Below the pieces are notes generated by a model. That model ran no database searches. It saw nothing but the letters and a program-made list of their open reading frames with translations, and had not been told where the DNA came from. Below are positions 7,880 through 15,285 of a stretch of 64,000 nucleotides of DNA, piece after piece. Position 1 is the stretch's first letter. Each line of letters opens with the position of its first letter. A program made the position numbers and the translations under genes. Source of the DNA: VRUE01 sp963702955 (GTDB lineage Bacteria; Actinomycetota; Thermoleophilia; Solirubrobacterales; 70-9); the NCBI GenBank assembly GCA_963702955.1, contig OY969774.1:868001-932000 (forward strand). The letters are read 5' to 3'.

Positions 7880-9121
7880 TCACGCCCTGCCCCCCGCGAT
7901 CTCCTCGACCAGCCGCTCGACGTCAACCGGCCGCTGCTCCCCCGAGTCCATGTCGCGCAGCTGCGCCGAGCCGTCGGCCTCGAGGATCACGACCCACTGG
8001 GCGCCGATCCGGTTCGCGTGTTTGAGCTGCCCCTTCAAGCCGCGGCCGGCGAGGTCGACCTCGGCGGAGAGCCCGGCGTTGCGCAGCACGCCCGCCAGCG
8101 CGAATCCGCGCCCGTGGTGGGCCTCGTCGACGACGATGAAGGCGTCGCGCCCGGCCGTCTCCGGCTCCTCGTCGAGCGCCAGCAGGATCCGCTCGATGCC
8201 CGCCGCCCAGCCGATCGCCGGGGTCGGCGGCCCGCCGAGCTGCTCGATCAGGCCGTCATAGCGGCCGCCGCCGCCGACCTCCGACTGGGCGCCCAGCTCG
8301 TCGCAGACGAAGGAGAAGATCGTCCGCGTGTAGTAGTCGAGGCCGCGGACCAGGGTCGGGTCGACCGTGTAGGCGACGCCGGCCGCGTCGAGCAGGGCGC
8401 GCACCTCGGCGAAGTGCTCGGCGTCTTCGCCGTCGAGACGCTCGACGATCGTCGGCGCGCCCGCCATCACCCCCTGGGTGCCCTCGTCGTCGGAATCGAA
8501 GGCGCGCAGCGGGTTGAGGTCGATCCGCTCGCGCACGTCCTCGGAGAGTTCGCTCTCGTTGGCCCGCAGGTGCGCCTTCAGGTCCTCCAGGTAGGCGCGG
8601 CGCGAATCCGGCGAGCCGAGGCTGCCGAGCCGCAGCTCGACCCCCGGCACCCCCAGCTCGGCGAGCAGGTCGGCGAGCAGCATGATCGCCTCGGCGTCGG
8701 CGAGCGGCGAGTCGGTGCCGATCGCCTCGGCGCCGATCTGGTGGAACTGGCGGTAACGGCCGGCCTGCGGGCGCTCGTGGCGGAAGAAGGGCCCCGAGTA
8801 GAAGAGCTTCACCGGCTGGGCCAGCTTGTGCATGCCGTGCTCGAGGTAGGCGCGGCAGATCGGCGCCGTGCCCTCGGGCCGCAGGGTGAGGCTGCGCCCG
8901 CCCTTGTCCTCGAAGGTGAACATCTCCTTGCGGACGATGTCGGTTGAGCGCCCGACCCCGCGCTCGAACAGCTCGGTGTCCTCGAAGGCGGGCGTGGCGA
9001 TCCGCTCGTACCCGGCCCGGGCGAAGATCGCCGCCGCCGCGTGCTCAATCCGCGCCCTGGCCCGGGCGTCGCCGGGCAGCACGTCGAAGGTCCCGCGCGG
9101 CGCCTGGTACTTGCTTGCCAT
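7880..9121 (-). CDS. hisS: Histidine--tRNA ligase
   Basis: 413 aa class II synthetase with motif 2 (GPFFRHERPQAGRYRQFHQ), histidine-binding motifs LVRGLDYYTRTIF and GGGGRYDGL, and a C-terminal anticodon-binding domain. The stop (TGA, 7882-7880) uses the last T of the IS110 right core plus host bases, so the protein is intact. Joining the flanks shows that hisS and aspS natively overlapped as GTGA. Insertion placed 1.5 kb between the two coupled genes. Confidence 0.97.
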   Translation of the reverse strand: MASKYQAPRGTFDVLPGDARARARIEHAAAAIFARAGYERIATPAFEDTELFERGVGRSTDIVRKEMFTFEDKGGRSLTLRPEGTAPICRAYLEHGMHKLAQPVKLFYSGPFFRHERPQAGRYRQFHQIGAEAIGTDSPLADAEAIMLLADLLAELGVPGVELRLGSLGSPDSRRAYLEDLKAHLRANESELSEDVRERIDLNPLRAFDSDDEGTQGVMAGAPTIVERLDGEDAEHFAEVRALLDAAGVAYTVDPTLVRGLDYYTRTIFSFVCDELGAQSEVGGGGRYDGLIEQLGGPPTPAIGWAAGIERILLALDEEPETAGRDAFIVVDEAHHGRGFALAGVLRNAGLSAEVDLAGRGLKGQLKHANRIGAQWVVILEADGSAQLRDMDSGEQRPVDVERLVEEIAGGRA

Positions 9122-9165
9122 ACGGGCGCGACCTTACCGGCGCGGCGCCCCGCCCAGGCGGTCGG

Positions 9166-9810
9166 CTAGCTCGGCAGCTCGGCCAGAAACGGGTTGCTCG
9201 CCCGCTCGGCGCCCAGTGTGGTGACGCCCATATGGCCGGGGTAGACGCCGGTTTCGGGCGAGTGCGACTCGACCAGGGTGCGGATCGAGCGCAGCAGCGT
9301 CGGCCCGTCGCCGCCGGGCAGGTCGACCCGGCCGACCGATCCCTGGAAGAGGACGTCGCCGGAGAACATCGCCTCCTCGTCGCGGACCGAGTAGGTGACG
9401 TGGCCGGGGCTGTGGCCCGGCGTGGGGATCACGTCGATCGTCATTCCCGCCAGCTCCAGCGTCTCGCCACCCTGCACCGTCTCGTCCGCCTCGTAGCTCT
9501 CGTAGGGGCCGATTCCGGGGATCGGGACGTAGGTCATGATGTCGGCGAGGATCGGGGTTTCGAGCTGCGGGCAGTAGACCCGGGCGCCGGTGATCGTCGC
9601 CACCGGCTTGACCGCGCCGATGTGGTCGAAGTGGCAGTGGGTGATCAGGATCGCGTCGATCTTCGCCCCCATTTCCTCGACCGCGGCGAGGATCTTGTCG
9701 GGGTCGTCGCCGGGGTCGACGACGATTCCGCTACCCGAGCCTTCGCGGCGCAGCACGAAGCAGTTCTCGGCGACCGGCCCGACGGTGACCATCTGCACGT
9801 CGAGGCTCAC
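9166..9810 (-). CDS. Metallo-beta-lactamase-fold hydrolase (glyoxalase II-like)
   Basis: 214 aa from the GTG at 9810, which overlaps the upstream stop as GTGA. A longer frame to 9855 exists but duplicates the neighbour's tail. Metal ligands are in order: THCHFDH, later PGHSPGH, FSGDVLF, and the terminal YPGHMG. This is the small YcbL/glyoxalase II-like group that hydrolyses thioesters or similar substrates; the substrate cannot be named. It lies 44 bases upstream of hisS, likely in the same transcript. Confidence 0.9.
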   Translation of the reverse strand: MSLDVQMVTVGPVAENCFVLRREGSGSGIVVDPGDDPDKILAAVEEMGAKIDAILITHCHFDHIGAVKPVATITGARVYCPQLETPILADIMTYVPIPGIGPYESYEADETVQGGETLELAGMTIDVIPTPGHSPGHVTYSVRDEEAMFSGDVLFQGSVGRVDLPGGDGPTLLRSIRTLVESHSPETGVYPGHMGVTTLGAERASNPFLAELPS

Positions 9811-10172
9811 TTCGCGTCCCTGCCGCGAATCCTCGCCCGCTCCCGTTTGCGCCACATCATCGTGTCGATCCAGTAGCCGGCCGGGATGTAGAAGACGAGC
9901 ATGAAGGCGCCGAGTCCGAAGGCGACGCCGGGCGGTCGTTTGAACAGCAGCATCAGCAGGGCGGTGAAGATCACCGCGGCGACGACCCCGCGGGTGGCCG
10001 AGCTGCGCCAGGTCGGCGGCGCGTCGGTCTTCGGCGTCGACTTACGACCGGAGCGGGCGCGCGCCTTCGCCTCCTCGCGGCTGCGCGGGCGGCCGCTGCG
10101 GCGGTTCGGGTCGACCCTGCCTCCCTGGGTGCCGCGGTGCTTGCGGCGGCGCTTCTTCCTGGTCTGAGCCAT
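9807..10172 (-). CDS. Small membrane protein with highly basic N terminus
   Basis: 121 aa. Residues 1-60 are Arg/Lys-rich and probably cytosolic or nucleic-acid contacting. Two hydrophobic segments follow (about 63-80 and 85-103), then a basic tail RKRERARIRG. Not recognised beyond this. The stop overlaps the GTG of the hydrolase gene, so translation is probably coupled. Confidence 0.75.
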   Translation of the reverse strand: MAQTRKKRRRKHRGTQGGRVDPNRRSGRPRSREEAKARARSGRKSTPKTDAPPTWRSSATRGVVAAVIFTALLMLLFKRPPGVAFGLGAFMLVFYIPAGYWIDTMMWRKRERARIRGRDAK

Positions 10173-10201
10173 GCGGTGAATCTAGTACACCCGGGGCGGC
10201 G

Positions 10202-11092
10202 CTACCCCAGGGCGGCGAGGCGGCGCTCGATCGTCTGCCGCTCGGGGTCGAAGTCGCGGATCGGCACGTCCTGCGGATAGCCGGCCAAGGCCGTGGCCGG
10301 AATCAGGCCGATCAGCTCGGCCTCCACCGGGCGGGCGCCGAGCGGCGCCGCCAGAGCGCGAACCCGCTCGACCACCTCGCCGAGCGGCGTCGCGGTCGGA
10401 TCGTGGACGTTGGTGGAGACCTGCGTGCGCCCGCTCGCGAGCGGCAGGCCGATCGCCCGCACCCCGATCATGCCGCCGCCCGACTCGCGCAGGCCGGCGG
10501 CGACCGCGCGGGCGACGTCGAGATCGTCGCTGTCGAGCTCGACGTTGAAGGCGCCGAGCGGCGGGCGGGCGGTGACCAGCGTCGCCCCGGCGGTGCGGTG
10601 GGGCAGCGCCGGGCCCCGATCGGGCCGCAGCTCGCTCGTCTCCATCCGCAGCCGGAGCTCGGCGAGGCCGCCGTTGCGGAAGTAGGCCCGCTCGGCCCGC
10701 GCCGGGCCGGTGGCCAGTTCGCCGTAGAGGAAGACCGGGACGCCGAGGGCGCCGATCTCCTCGGCGACCTCGATCGCCAGCGCACGGGCCCGGTCGCGTT
10801 CCTCCGGTGCACGCCAGACGATCGGGCAGACGTCGAGCGCGCCGATCGCCGGGTGGACCCCCTTGTGCGCGGTCATGTCGATCGAGGCGACGGCCTCGGC
10901 GGCGCCGCGGACGAGGGCGCCGCGCAGCGCTCCGGCATCGCCGGCGAGCGTGAACACGGTCCGGTTGTGATCGGCGTCGGCGTGGCGGTTGAGCAGCGCC
11001 ACGCCCGCGGCAAAGGCCTCCTCGAGGGCGCCGATCCGGGCTGCGTCGCGCCCCGCGGAGACGTTGGGGACGGCGAGGAGCAGTCGGTCCAC
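10202..11092 (-). CDS. Glutamate formimidoyltransferase-like protein
   Basis: 296 aa, the size of the N- plus C-terminal formiminotransferase subdomains of FTCD. Typical stretches are VPNVSAGRD at the start, the HADADHNRTVFTL segment and HKGVHPAIGALDVCP, which holds the catalytic histidine region. The enzyme transfers the formimino group from formiminoglutamate to tetrahydrofolate in histidine degradation. No cyclodeaminase domain is fused and no other hut gene is nearby, so the pathway role is inferred. It is 4 bases after the M29 peptidase gene. Confidence 0.88.
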   Translation of the reverse strand: MDRLLLAVPNVSAGRDAARIGALEEAFAAGVALLNRHADADHNRTVFTLAGDAGALRGALVRGAAEAVASIDMTAHKGVHPAIGALDVCPIVWRAPEERDRARALAIEVAEEIGALGVPVFLYGELATGPARAERAYFRNGGLAELRLRMETSELRPDRGPALPHRTAGATLVTARPPLGAFNVELDSDDLDVARAVAAGLRESGGGMIGVRAIGLPLASGRTQVSTNVHDPTATPLGEVVERVRALAAPLGARPVEAELIGLIPATALAGYPQDVPIRDFDPERQTIERRLAALG

Positions 11093-11096
11093 CGTC

Positions 11097-12053
11097 TCAG
11101 GCGGCCAGCTTGCCGGCCCGCACGATCGTCTCGCCGTCGACTTCGACCGTCGGTTCGAGCACCACGCAATCGAGGTGGACCTCGGTCTGGACGGTGCCGC
11201 CGATCGCCTTCGAGGCGCCGAAGGCGACGTGCGCGGTGCCGAGGATCTTCTCGTCCTCGAGGATGCTGCCGGTCAGCATCGCCGCTTCGTTGGTGCCCAG
11301 GCCCAGCTCCGCGAGGTTGGTGCCCTCGGGCCCGCCCTCTTCTTCGAGCATGCTCAGCAGGCGCGCGCCCTCCGGGCCGCTGGCGGCGGTCAGGTGACCG
11401 GCTTCGAGGTCGAGCTTGACCGGCATCGCCACCTTGCCGATCCCGGCGATCGAGCCGTCGACGATCAGCGACCCCTCGCCGGTGCCCTCGACCGGGGCGA
11501 TGAAGGCCTCGCCGCAGGGGATGTTGCCGAAGGCGCCGCGTTTGTTGAGCTGGCCCGCGTCGACGATCGCCGTGCGGTCGACCAGCCCCATCCGCAGGTC
11601 GCTGCCGCGCGGGCAGGTGATCCGCGCCTCGGCGCCGGCGCCGAGCGCGCGGGCGAGCTGGGTGCCGCGTTTGCGCAGCAACCGCATGTCGGCGCCCATC
11701 ACCCGGGCGAGCATCTCGCCGGTGACGCCCGGCATCGAGGCGACCCGCGCCCCCGCGTCGGTCGCGGCCTTGCGCGCTTCGGTGTGGGAGATCGACTGGA
11801 TCGTCGGCGCCAGGACGATGTCGGCGGCGAGCATCGCTGCGGCGACCGTCGCCGGCGGCTCGGCGGCATGCGAGTCGCGCTCGGAGATCACCGCCAGGGT
11901 CGCATCGCCCCCGTCGCCCTGCGCGTTGATCCGCAGCAGCGCGCCCAGCTCTTCGGTGATCGGGTTGCAGATCACCAGCACCTCCTCACCCGGCTCCAGG
12001 CCCAAGCACTCTCGTATCACCGCGCTCACTGCCCTGTCTAGAGCCTCCGCCAT
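11097..12053 (-). CDS. M29-family aminopeptidase (AmpS/AmpT-like)
   Basis: 318 aa, shorter than the usual 370-410. The C-terminal half carries family motifs: GTNEAAMLTGSILEDEKILG with the metal-binding Glu, TAHVAFG with a metal-binding His, HLDCVV with His and Asp ligands, and PTVEVDGETI. The N-terminal half (EEVLVICNPITEELGALL) matches the helical substrate domain. A dimeric two-metal exopeptidase is expected. NicX-like ring-cleavage proteins share the fold, so activity is not certain. Nothing marks a signal peptide. Confidence 0.85.
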   Translation of the reverse strand: MAEALDRAVSAVIRECLGLEPGEEVLVICNPITEELGALLRINAQGDGGDATLAVISERDSHAAEPPATVAAAMLAADIVLAPTIQSISHTEARKAATDAGARVASMPGVTGEMLARVMGADMRLLRKRGTQLARALGAGAEARITCPRGSDLRMGLVDRTAIVDAGQLNKRGAFGNIPCGEAFIAPVEGTGEGSLIVDGSIAGIGKVAMPVKLDLEAGHLTAASGPEGARLLSMLEEEGGPEGTNLAELGLGTNEAAMLTGSILEDEKILGTAHVAFGASKAIGGTVQTEVHLDCVVLEPTVEVDGETIVRAGKLAA

Positions 12054-12145
12054 ACCCGCCTAGGCTATTCACGCTCCGGACGGCATGCATTTATCCGCCC
12101 CGTGCAGGGTTCCCGTGAGGCCCACGAGAGTGCCCGCCGGGCAGG

Positions 12146-12151
12146 TAGCAT
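12146..12151 (+). promoter_or_regulatory. Probable -10 box of tRNA-Met
   Basis: TAGCAT fits the actinobacterial TANNNT -10 consensus and ends 10 bases before the first base of the mature tRNA. No convincing -35 is visible. Confidence 0.5.
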
Positions 12152-12161
12152 CCGCCTCCCG

Positions 12162-12235
12162 GCCGGAGTAGCTCAGCTGGTTAGAGCAGCGGAATCATAA
12201 TCCGCGTGTCGGGGGTTCGAGTCCCTCCTCCGGCA
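12162..12235 (+). tRNA. tRNA-Met (anticodon CAT)
   Basis: Cloverleaf read by eye: acceptor GCCGGAG/CTCCGGC (7 bp), D arm TAGCTCAGCTGGTTAGAGC, anticodon stem GCGGA/TCCGC with loop ATCATAA (anticodon CAT), T loop TTCGAGT. Discriminator A; CCA is not encoded. The paired G1-C72 argues against initiator tRNA. Elongator Met is most likely; a lysidine-modified Ile2 tRNA cannot be excluded. Confidence 0.92.
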
Positions 12236-12312
12236 TCGCTTTTGCCCCTGGAGATCGGCCCCTTAAGCTGGTTCCAGAGGCCACAATTGATGACGATCCG
12301 GGCCGCACGCCC

Positions 12313-12732
12313 CTAACGGCGCAGAACCTGCTCGGCGAACTCAACCAGACGCTCGGCCTGGCGCAGCGACCGCTTGAGCTGTGGAGCGGTGACGTTGATG
12401 AATCCGTAGTGGGCCGTGTCCTTGATGTCGATGAGCTGTCGCAGTTGGCCGGCCGCCAGCTTGCCGCCGGGGATGATCTGTTCGAGCAGCGCCTCGGCGT
12501 CGTGATGGTCGTCCGAGCGAGACCGCCTTCCAAGCTCCTGGCAGCAAGCGGCGTCGGCGGCCGCAATCCCCGCGAGAATGGCCACGGAGGCGGCCACGCT
12601 TCCGTACTCCAACGAGGGATCGCTCACGTCTGCGGCGAGCTCCGCAACTTCGAGGAAGCTCCTCGCGTGCCCGAGGCGCTGTTGCGCCTGGGGGCCGCCG
12701 CATGCCTGATTCTGCCCCCGCCTCCGAGCCAT
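12313..12732 (-). CDS. HEPN-domain protein of a HEPN/MNT pair
   Basis: 139 aa from the ATG at 12732, which shares its A with the upstream TGA; a GTG at 12735 is equally possible. It is all-helical, with the HEPN-like C-terminal pattern LIDIKDTAHYGF followed by a long helix (LKRSLRQAERLVEFAEQVL). The canonical R-x4-6-H ribonuclease motif is not obvious; the histidine sits in the K-x3-HYG variant. In HEPN/MNT pairs this partner is usually the toxin, held in check by the nucleotidyltransferase. Lower-GC context and isolation from housekeeping genes suggest acquired DNA. Confidence 0.8.
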   Translation of the reverse strand: MARRRGQNQACGGPQAQQRLGHARSFLEVAELAADVSDPSLEYGSVAASVAILAGIAAADAACCQELGRRSRSDDHHDAEALLEQIIPGGKLAAGQLRQLIDIKDTAHYGFINVTAPQLKRSLRQAERLVEFAEQVLRR

Positions 12733-13349
12733 CACAACCGAGTGAGCAGCTTTCGCGTGGGCTCTCCGGCGAGGTCGACGGCATCCTCACGAACCTCCTC
12801 GACCACCGGCGGCCGATCCTTGCGCAGACGTGGAAGCTCCCCCTCGGGGATCTCGGCGATGCCGGCGTGGTTTCCGGTCCAGCGGTGCACCAAGTCGGCG
12901 AGCCCGTCAACCTGGTCACGCCACCGGTCATCATCCGGGTCAACGTCAGCGGGCCGCACAACGAGCAGGTCGATGTCGCTGCTTGCATCCCCGTCGCCGC
13001 GAGCCGCGCTGCCGAACAAGGAGGCGTGAACCACCGGAATCTCCCAGGCGCCGATGCAGTCCCGAAGCCGGCGAACCAACTCGGCTCGCGCGCCGGCCAT
13101 CTGTTCGACGGTCGGGGCCAGCAGGTGATCGCGGTTCAGCTCGTAGAGGAAGGTTCGCCCTACCTCCTCGCGGTAGACGAGCCCGTGCTCGACAAGGCGA
13201 TCGAGGACGTGCTGAACACCGGTGTTGGAGCGCCCGGCGCGCCGGGCCAACTCGCGGCCACTACGGGGTTTGGTGGAGCCCGCGAGCACCACGAGCACGT
13301 CGGTATCGACGCCGGAAGATATGGCCGCAAAAGGCTTTGAGACATTCAT
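12732..13349 (-). CDS. Winged-HTH nucleotidyltransferase (MNT antitoxin-like)
   Basis: 205 aa. Residues 15-75 form a winged helix (GRELARRAGRSNTGVQHVLDRLVEHGLV). Residues about 105-135 carry the minimal nucleotidyltransferase signature HASLFGSAARGDGDASSDID with the GSxxRG and DxD elements. MNT proteins AMPylate or otherwise neutralise a HEPN partner, and the gene overlaps the HEPN gene by one base. The fused DNA-binding domain and the two palindromes just upstream (13364-13401) suggest autorepression. Confidence 0.87.
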   Translation of the reverse strand: MNVSKPFAAISSGVDTDVLVVLAGSTKPRSGRELARRAGRSNTGVQHVLDRLVEHGLVYREEVGRTFLYELNRDHLLAPTVEQMAGARAELVRRLRDCIGAWEIPVVHASLFGSAARGDGDASSDIDLLVVRPADVDPDDDRWRDQVDGLADLVHRWTGNHAGIAEIPEGELPRLRKDRPPVVEEVREDAVDLAGEPTRKLLTRL

Positions 13350-13363
13350 TGTTCTGACCGTTA

Positions 13364-13401
13364 TGTCCTAAATATAGATCAAGTGACCTAAATATAGGTC
13401 A
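13364..13401. promoter_or_regulatory. Tandem palindromic operator upstream of the HEPN/MNT pair
   Basis: Two 18-base near-palindromes, TGTCCTAAATATAGATCA (13364-13381) and TGACCTAAATATAGGTCA (13384-13401), have a start-to-start spacing of 20 bases, about two helical turns. The second has perfect 7-base arms. They begin 14 bases before the MNT start codon and are strikingly AT-rich for this genome. Binding by the wHTH-MNT protein is inferred. Confidence 0.75.
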
Positions 13402-13443
13402 TACAACACCTACCGCGTGCCGAGCTTCGGCCTTGTCAGACGG

Positions 13444-13449
13444 TAGATT
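13444..13449 (+). promoter_or_regulatory. Leaderless -10 box of the YjbQ gene
   Basis: TAGATT, then 6 bases, then the ATG. A transcript starting at the usual distance would begin at the start codon itself. No Shine-Dalgarno sequence precedes the gene. Confidence 0.55.
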
Positions 13450-13455
13450 GCGATC

Positions 13456-13872
13456 ATGGCAATCCAGACGGCGGAATTGCGGTTCTCGACGCAGGGCGAC
13501 GGCGACGTGGTCAACATCACCGGCGAGGTTGCGCGGTGCGTCGGGGAGGCCGGCGTTGCGGAGGGGCTGGTCGTCGCCTTCGTGCGCGGGTCAACGGCGG
13601 CGATCTCGACGATGGAGTACGAGCCGGGCGGCGTCCACGACCTGCAGGCGATGCTCGAGCGGCTGATGCCGGCCGCCGGCGACTACGAGCACAACCGGCT
13701 CAACGCCGACACCAACTCGCATGCGCACCAGCGGGCGACGGTGGTCGGCCCCTCGGAGGCGGTGCCGGTGATCGGCGGACGCCTGGCGCTGGGGACCTGG
13801 CAGCAGCTGGTGCTGATCGACTTCGACGACCGGCCGCGCGAGAGGACCGTGGTCGTACAGACGATCCCCTAG
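13456..13872 (+). CDS. YjbQ/UPF0047-family protein
   Basis: 138 aa. Family landmarks are FVRGSTAAIST near residue 45, the histidine-containing NADTNSHAHQRATVVG and the terminal GRLALGTWQQLVLIDFD. Members show weak thiamine-phosphate synthase activity; the true function is unsettled. Its TAG stop abuts the thrC stop (TAA, other strand) with no spacer. Confidence 0.9.
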   Translation: MAIQTAELRFSTQGDGDVVNITGEVARCVGEAGVAEGLVVAFVRGSTAAISTMEYEPGGVHDLQAMLERLMPAAGDYEHNRLNADTNSHAHQRATVVGPSEAVPVIGGRLALGTWQQLVLIDFDDRPRERTVVVQTIP

Positions 13873-15165
13873 TTAACCGGGCAGGGGGGCACCTGTCTGG
13901 CGGAACTGGGCGAGGGTCTCCTCCATCGCCTCGACCTCGCAGGCGACCATCTCCGGCCAGGGCTTGTCCGGGTGCTCGTCGAGCGTCTTGTAGCCGTTGC
14001 CGCTGATCACCGCGACGACGGTGTCGTCGCGGCCGAGCTTGCCCTCGGCGGCGAGCTTCATCGTCGCCGCGATCGTCGTGCCGCCGGCCGGCTCGGTGAG
14101 GATGCCCTCGGTGGCGCCGAGCAGGTCAAGCGCCTCGAAGATCTCGGGGTCGGTCGCCATCGCGGCCGAGCCGCCGCGCGAGGTCACCGCGTCGATGACC
14201 AGCGGCCCGTCGCCGGGAGCGCCGATCGCCAGCGAGTGGGCGGCCGTGTGCGGCGTCTGCGGCTCGATCTCGCCGCTGCCGTCGAGCACCGCGGTGGCGA
14301 TCGGGCCGCAGCCCTCCGCCTGGGCGATGTGGATCTTGGTCGCGGCGGTCTCCGCCATCCCCACCGTCTCCATCTCCCCCAGCCCCTTGTGGACGCGGGA
14401 GGACAGCGTCCCCCCCGCCGCCGGGATCACGAAGTGGTCGGGCGAGACCCAGTCGAGCTGCTCGACCACCTCGAAGGCCATCGTCTTCGCCCCCTCGGCG
14501 TAGAACGGCCGCAGGGTGATGTTGGCGAACTGGATGCCGCTGGCCAGCGCCAGCTCGCGGCAGGCGCGGTTGGCCTGGTCGTAGTTGCCGTCGAGCTGGA
14601 TCACGACGGCGCCCAGCGCCCGGCAGGCGCGGGCCTTGCCGCGCTCGAGGTTGCTCGGGTAGAAGACGTAGGCGGCGACGCCCGCCTTCGCCGCCAGCGA
14701 GGCGACGGCGGTGCCGACGTTCCCGGTCGAGACGCAGCCGATCTCCGTCTTGCCCAGCTCGAGCAGCCTGGCGACCGCCATCGAGACGACGCGGTCCTTG
14801 TAGGAGAGGCTGGGACGCTGGGTGCTGTCGTCCTTCAGGTAGAGCTTGCGCAGGCCCAGCTCGGCGCCGAGCCGGTCGGCGTGGATCAGCGGCGTGCGTC
14901 CGCTGTAGCGCCCGACCCGCGCCTGCGCCCGCGCGTTGACGATCGGCAGCAGCTCCTCGAAGCGCCAGATGTTCAGCTCGCGCTCGCCGATCGGCCGCTC
15001 GCCGATCCGCGTCGCGGCCAGCTCGTAGTCGTAGTCGATGTCGAGGCCCTGGCCGCAGCCGAGGCACTTGAAGGTCGTATCGAGAAGGGGCAGTCGCAGC
15101 CCACAGTCGTGGCAGACCAGCTCCGTCGCGCAGGAGCGGGTGCGCTGGTCGGCCGAGAGGCTCAT
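13873..15165 (-). CDS. thrC: Threonine synthase
   Basis: 430 aa PLP fold type II enzyme converting O-phosphohomoserine to threonine. An N-terminal zinc ribbon (CHDCG...CLGCG, about residues 18-38) precedes the catalytic domain. The PLP lysine is in PSLSYKDRVV, and the phosphate-binding loop is STGNVGTAVASLA. The AAGGTL segment is also typical. Starts MSLSADQRT; a hairpin lies 22 bases upstream (15188-15212). Confidence 0.93.
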   Translation of the reverse strand: MSLSADQRTRSCATELVCHDCGLRLPLLDTTFKCLGCGQGLDIDYDYELAATRIGERPIGERELNIWRFEELLPIVNARAQARVGRYSGRTPLIHADRLGAELGLRKLYLKDDSTQRPSLSYKDRVVSMAVARLLELGKTEIGCVSTGNVGTAVASLAAKAGVAAYVFYPSNLERGKARACRALGAVVIQLDGNYDQANRACRELALASGIQFANITLRPFYAEGAKTMAFEVVEQLDWVSPDHFVIPAAGGTLSSRVHKGLGEMETVGMAETAATKIHIAQAEGCGPIATAVLDGSGEIEPQTPHTAAHSLAIGAPGDGPLVIDAVTSRGGSAAMATDPEIFEALDLLGATEGILTEPAGGTTIAATMKLAAEGKLGRDDTVVAVISGNGYKTLDEHPDKPWPEMVACEVEAMEETLAQFRQTGAPLPG

Positions 15166-15187
15166 CGCCCCTCAACACCCCCGGCTC

Positions 15188-15212
15188 GCGAAGGCAGGCC
15201 TCCCGCCTTCGC
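15188..15212. repeat. Hairpin between LeuRS-like gene and thrC
   Basis: GCGAAGGC (15188-15195) and GCCTTCGC (15205-15212) form an 8-bp stem with a 9-base loop. There is no run of T on either side. It lies after the LeuRS-like stop (15286) and before the thrC start (15165), so it could be a weak terminator or a leader structure. Confidence 0.45.
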
Positions 15213-15285
15213 AAATCTCCTTCTGCGCTTTCCGTGCTGACGCCGAATCATGAGCGGTCGTGTATAGCAGATCCCCGAACTACGA

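Larger units (their letters stand above)
6385..7880 (+). mobile_element. IS110-family element, copy 1, between hisS and aspS
   Basis: 1,496 bp from the first base after the left CT core (6383-6384) to the right CT core (7879-7880). Ends were set by comparison with copy 2: sequence identity starts at CTCGCTCATAGG and stops after GTCTCACGCC. There are no terminal inverted repeats and only the CT core is duplicated, as expected for IS110. Contents: 275-base non-coding left end with the predicted bridge RNA, one transposase gene (6660-7868) and a 12-base right end. The element is oriented against the host operon. A long left and a minimal right non-coding end place it in the IS110 rather than the IS1111 subgroup. 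Confidence 0.95.

Noticed and set aside
6385..7880. Terminal inverted repeats or target-site duplication of the IS
   Set aside because: The ends CATAGG and ACGTCT are not inverted repeats, and only the CT core is doubled, as expected for IS110.
10202..12053. A histidine-utilisation (hut) operon around the formimidoyltransferase
   Set aside because: No HutH, HutU or HutI gene is present; the neighbour is an M29 peptidase.
15188..15212. Hairpin as a rho-independent terminator of the LeuRS-like gene
   Set aside because: The stem is good but no T run follows on either strand and it lies 74 bases past the stop; kept only as a repeat.
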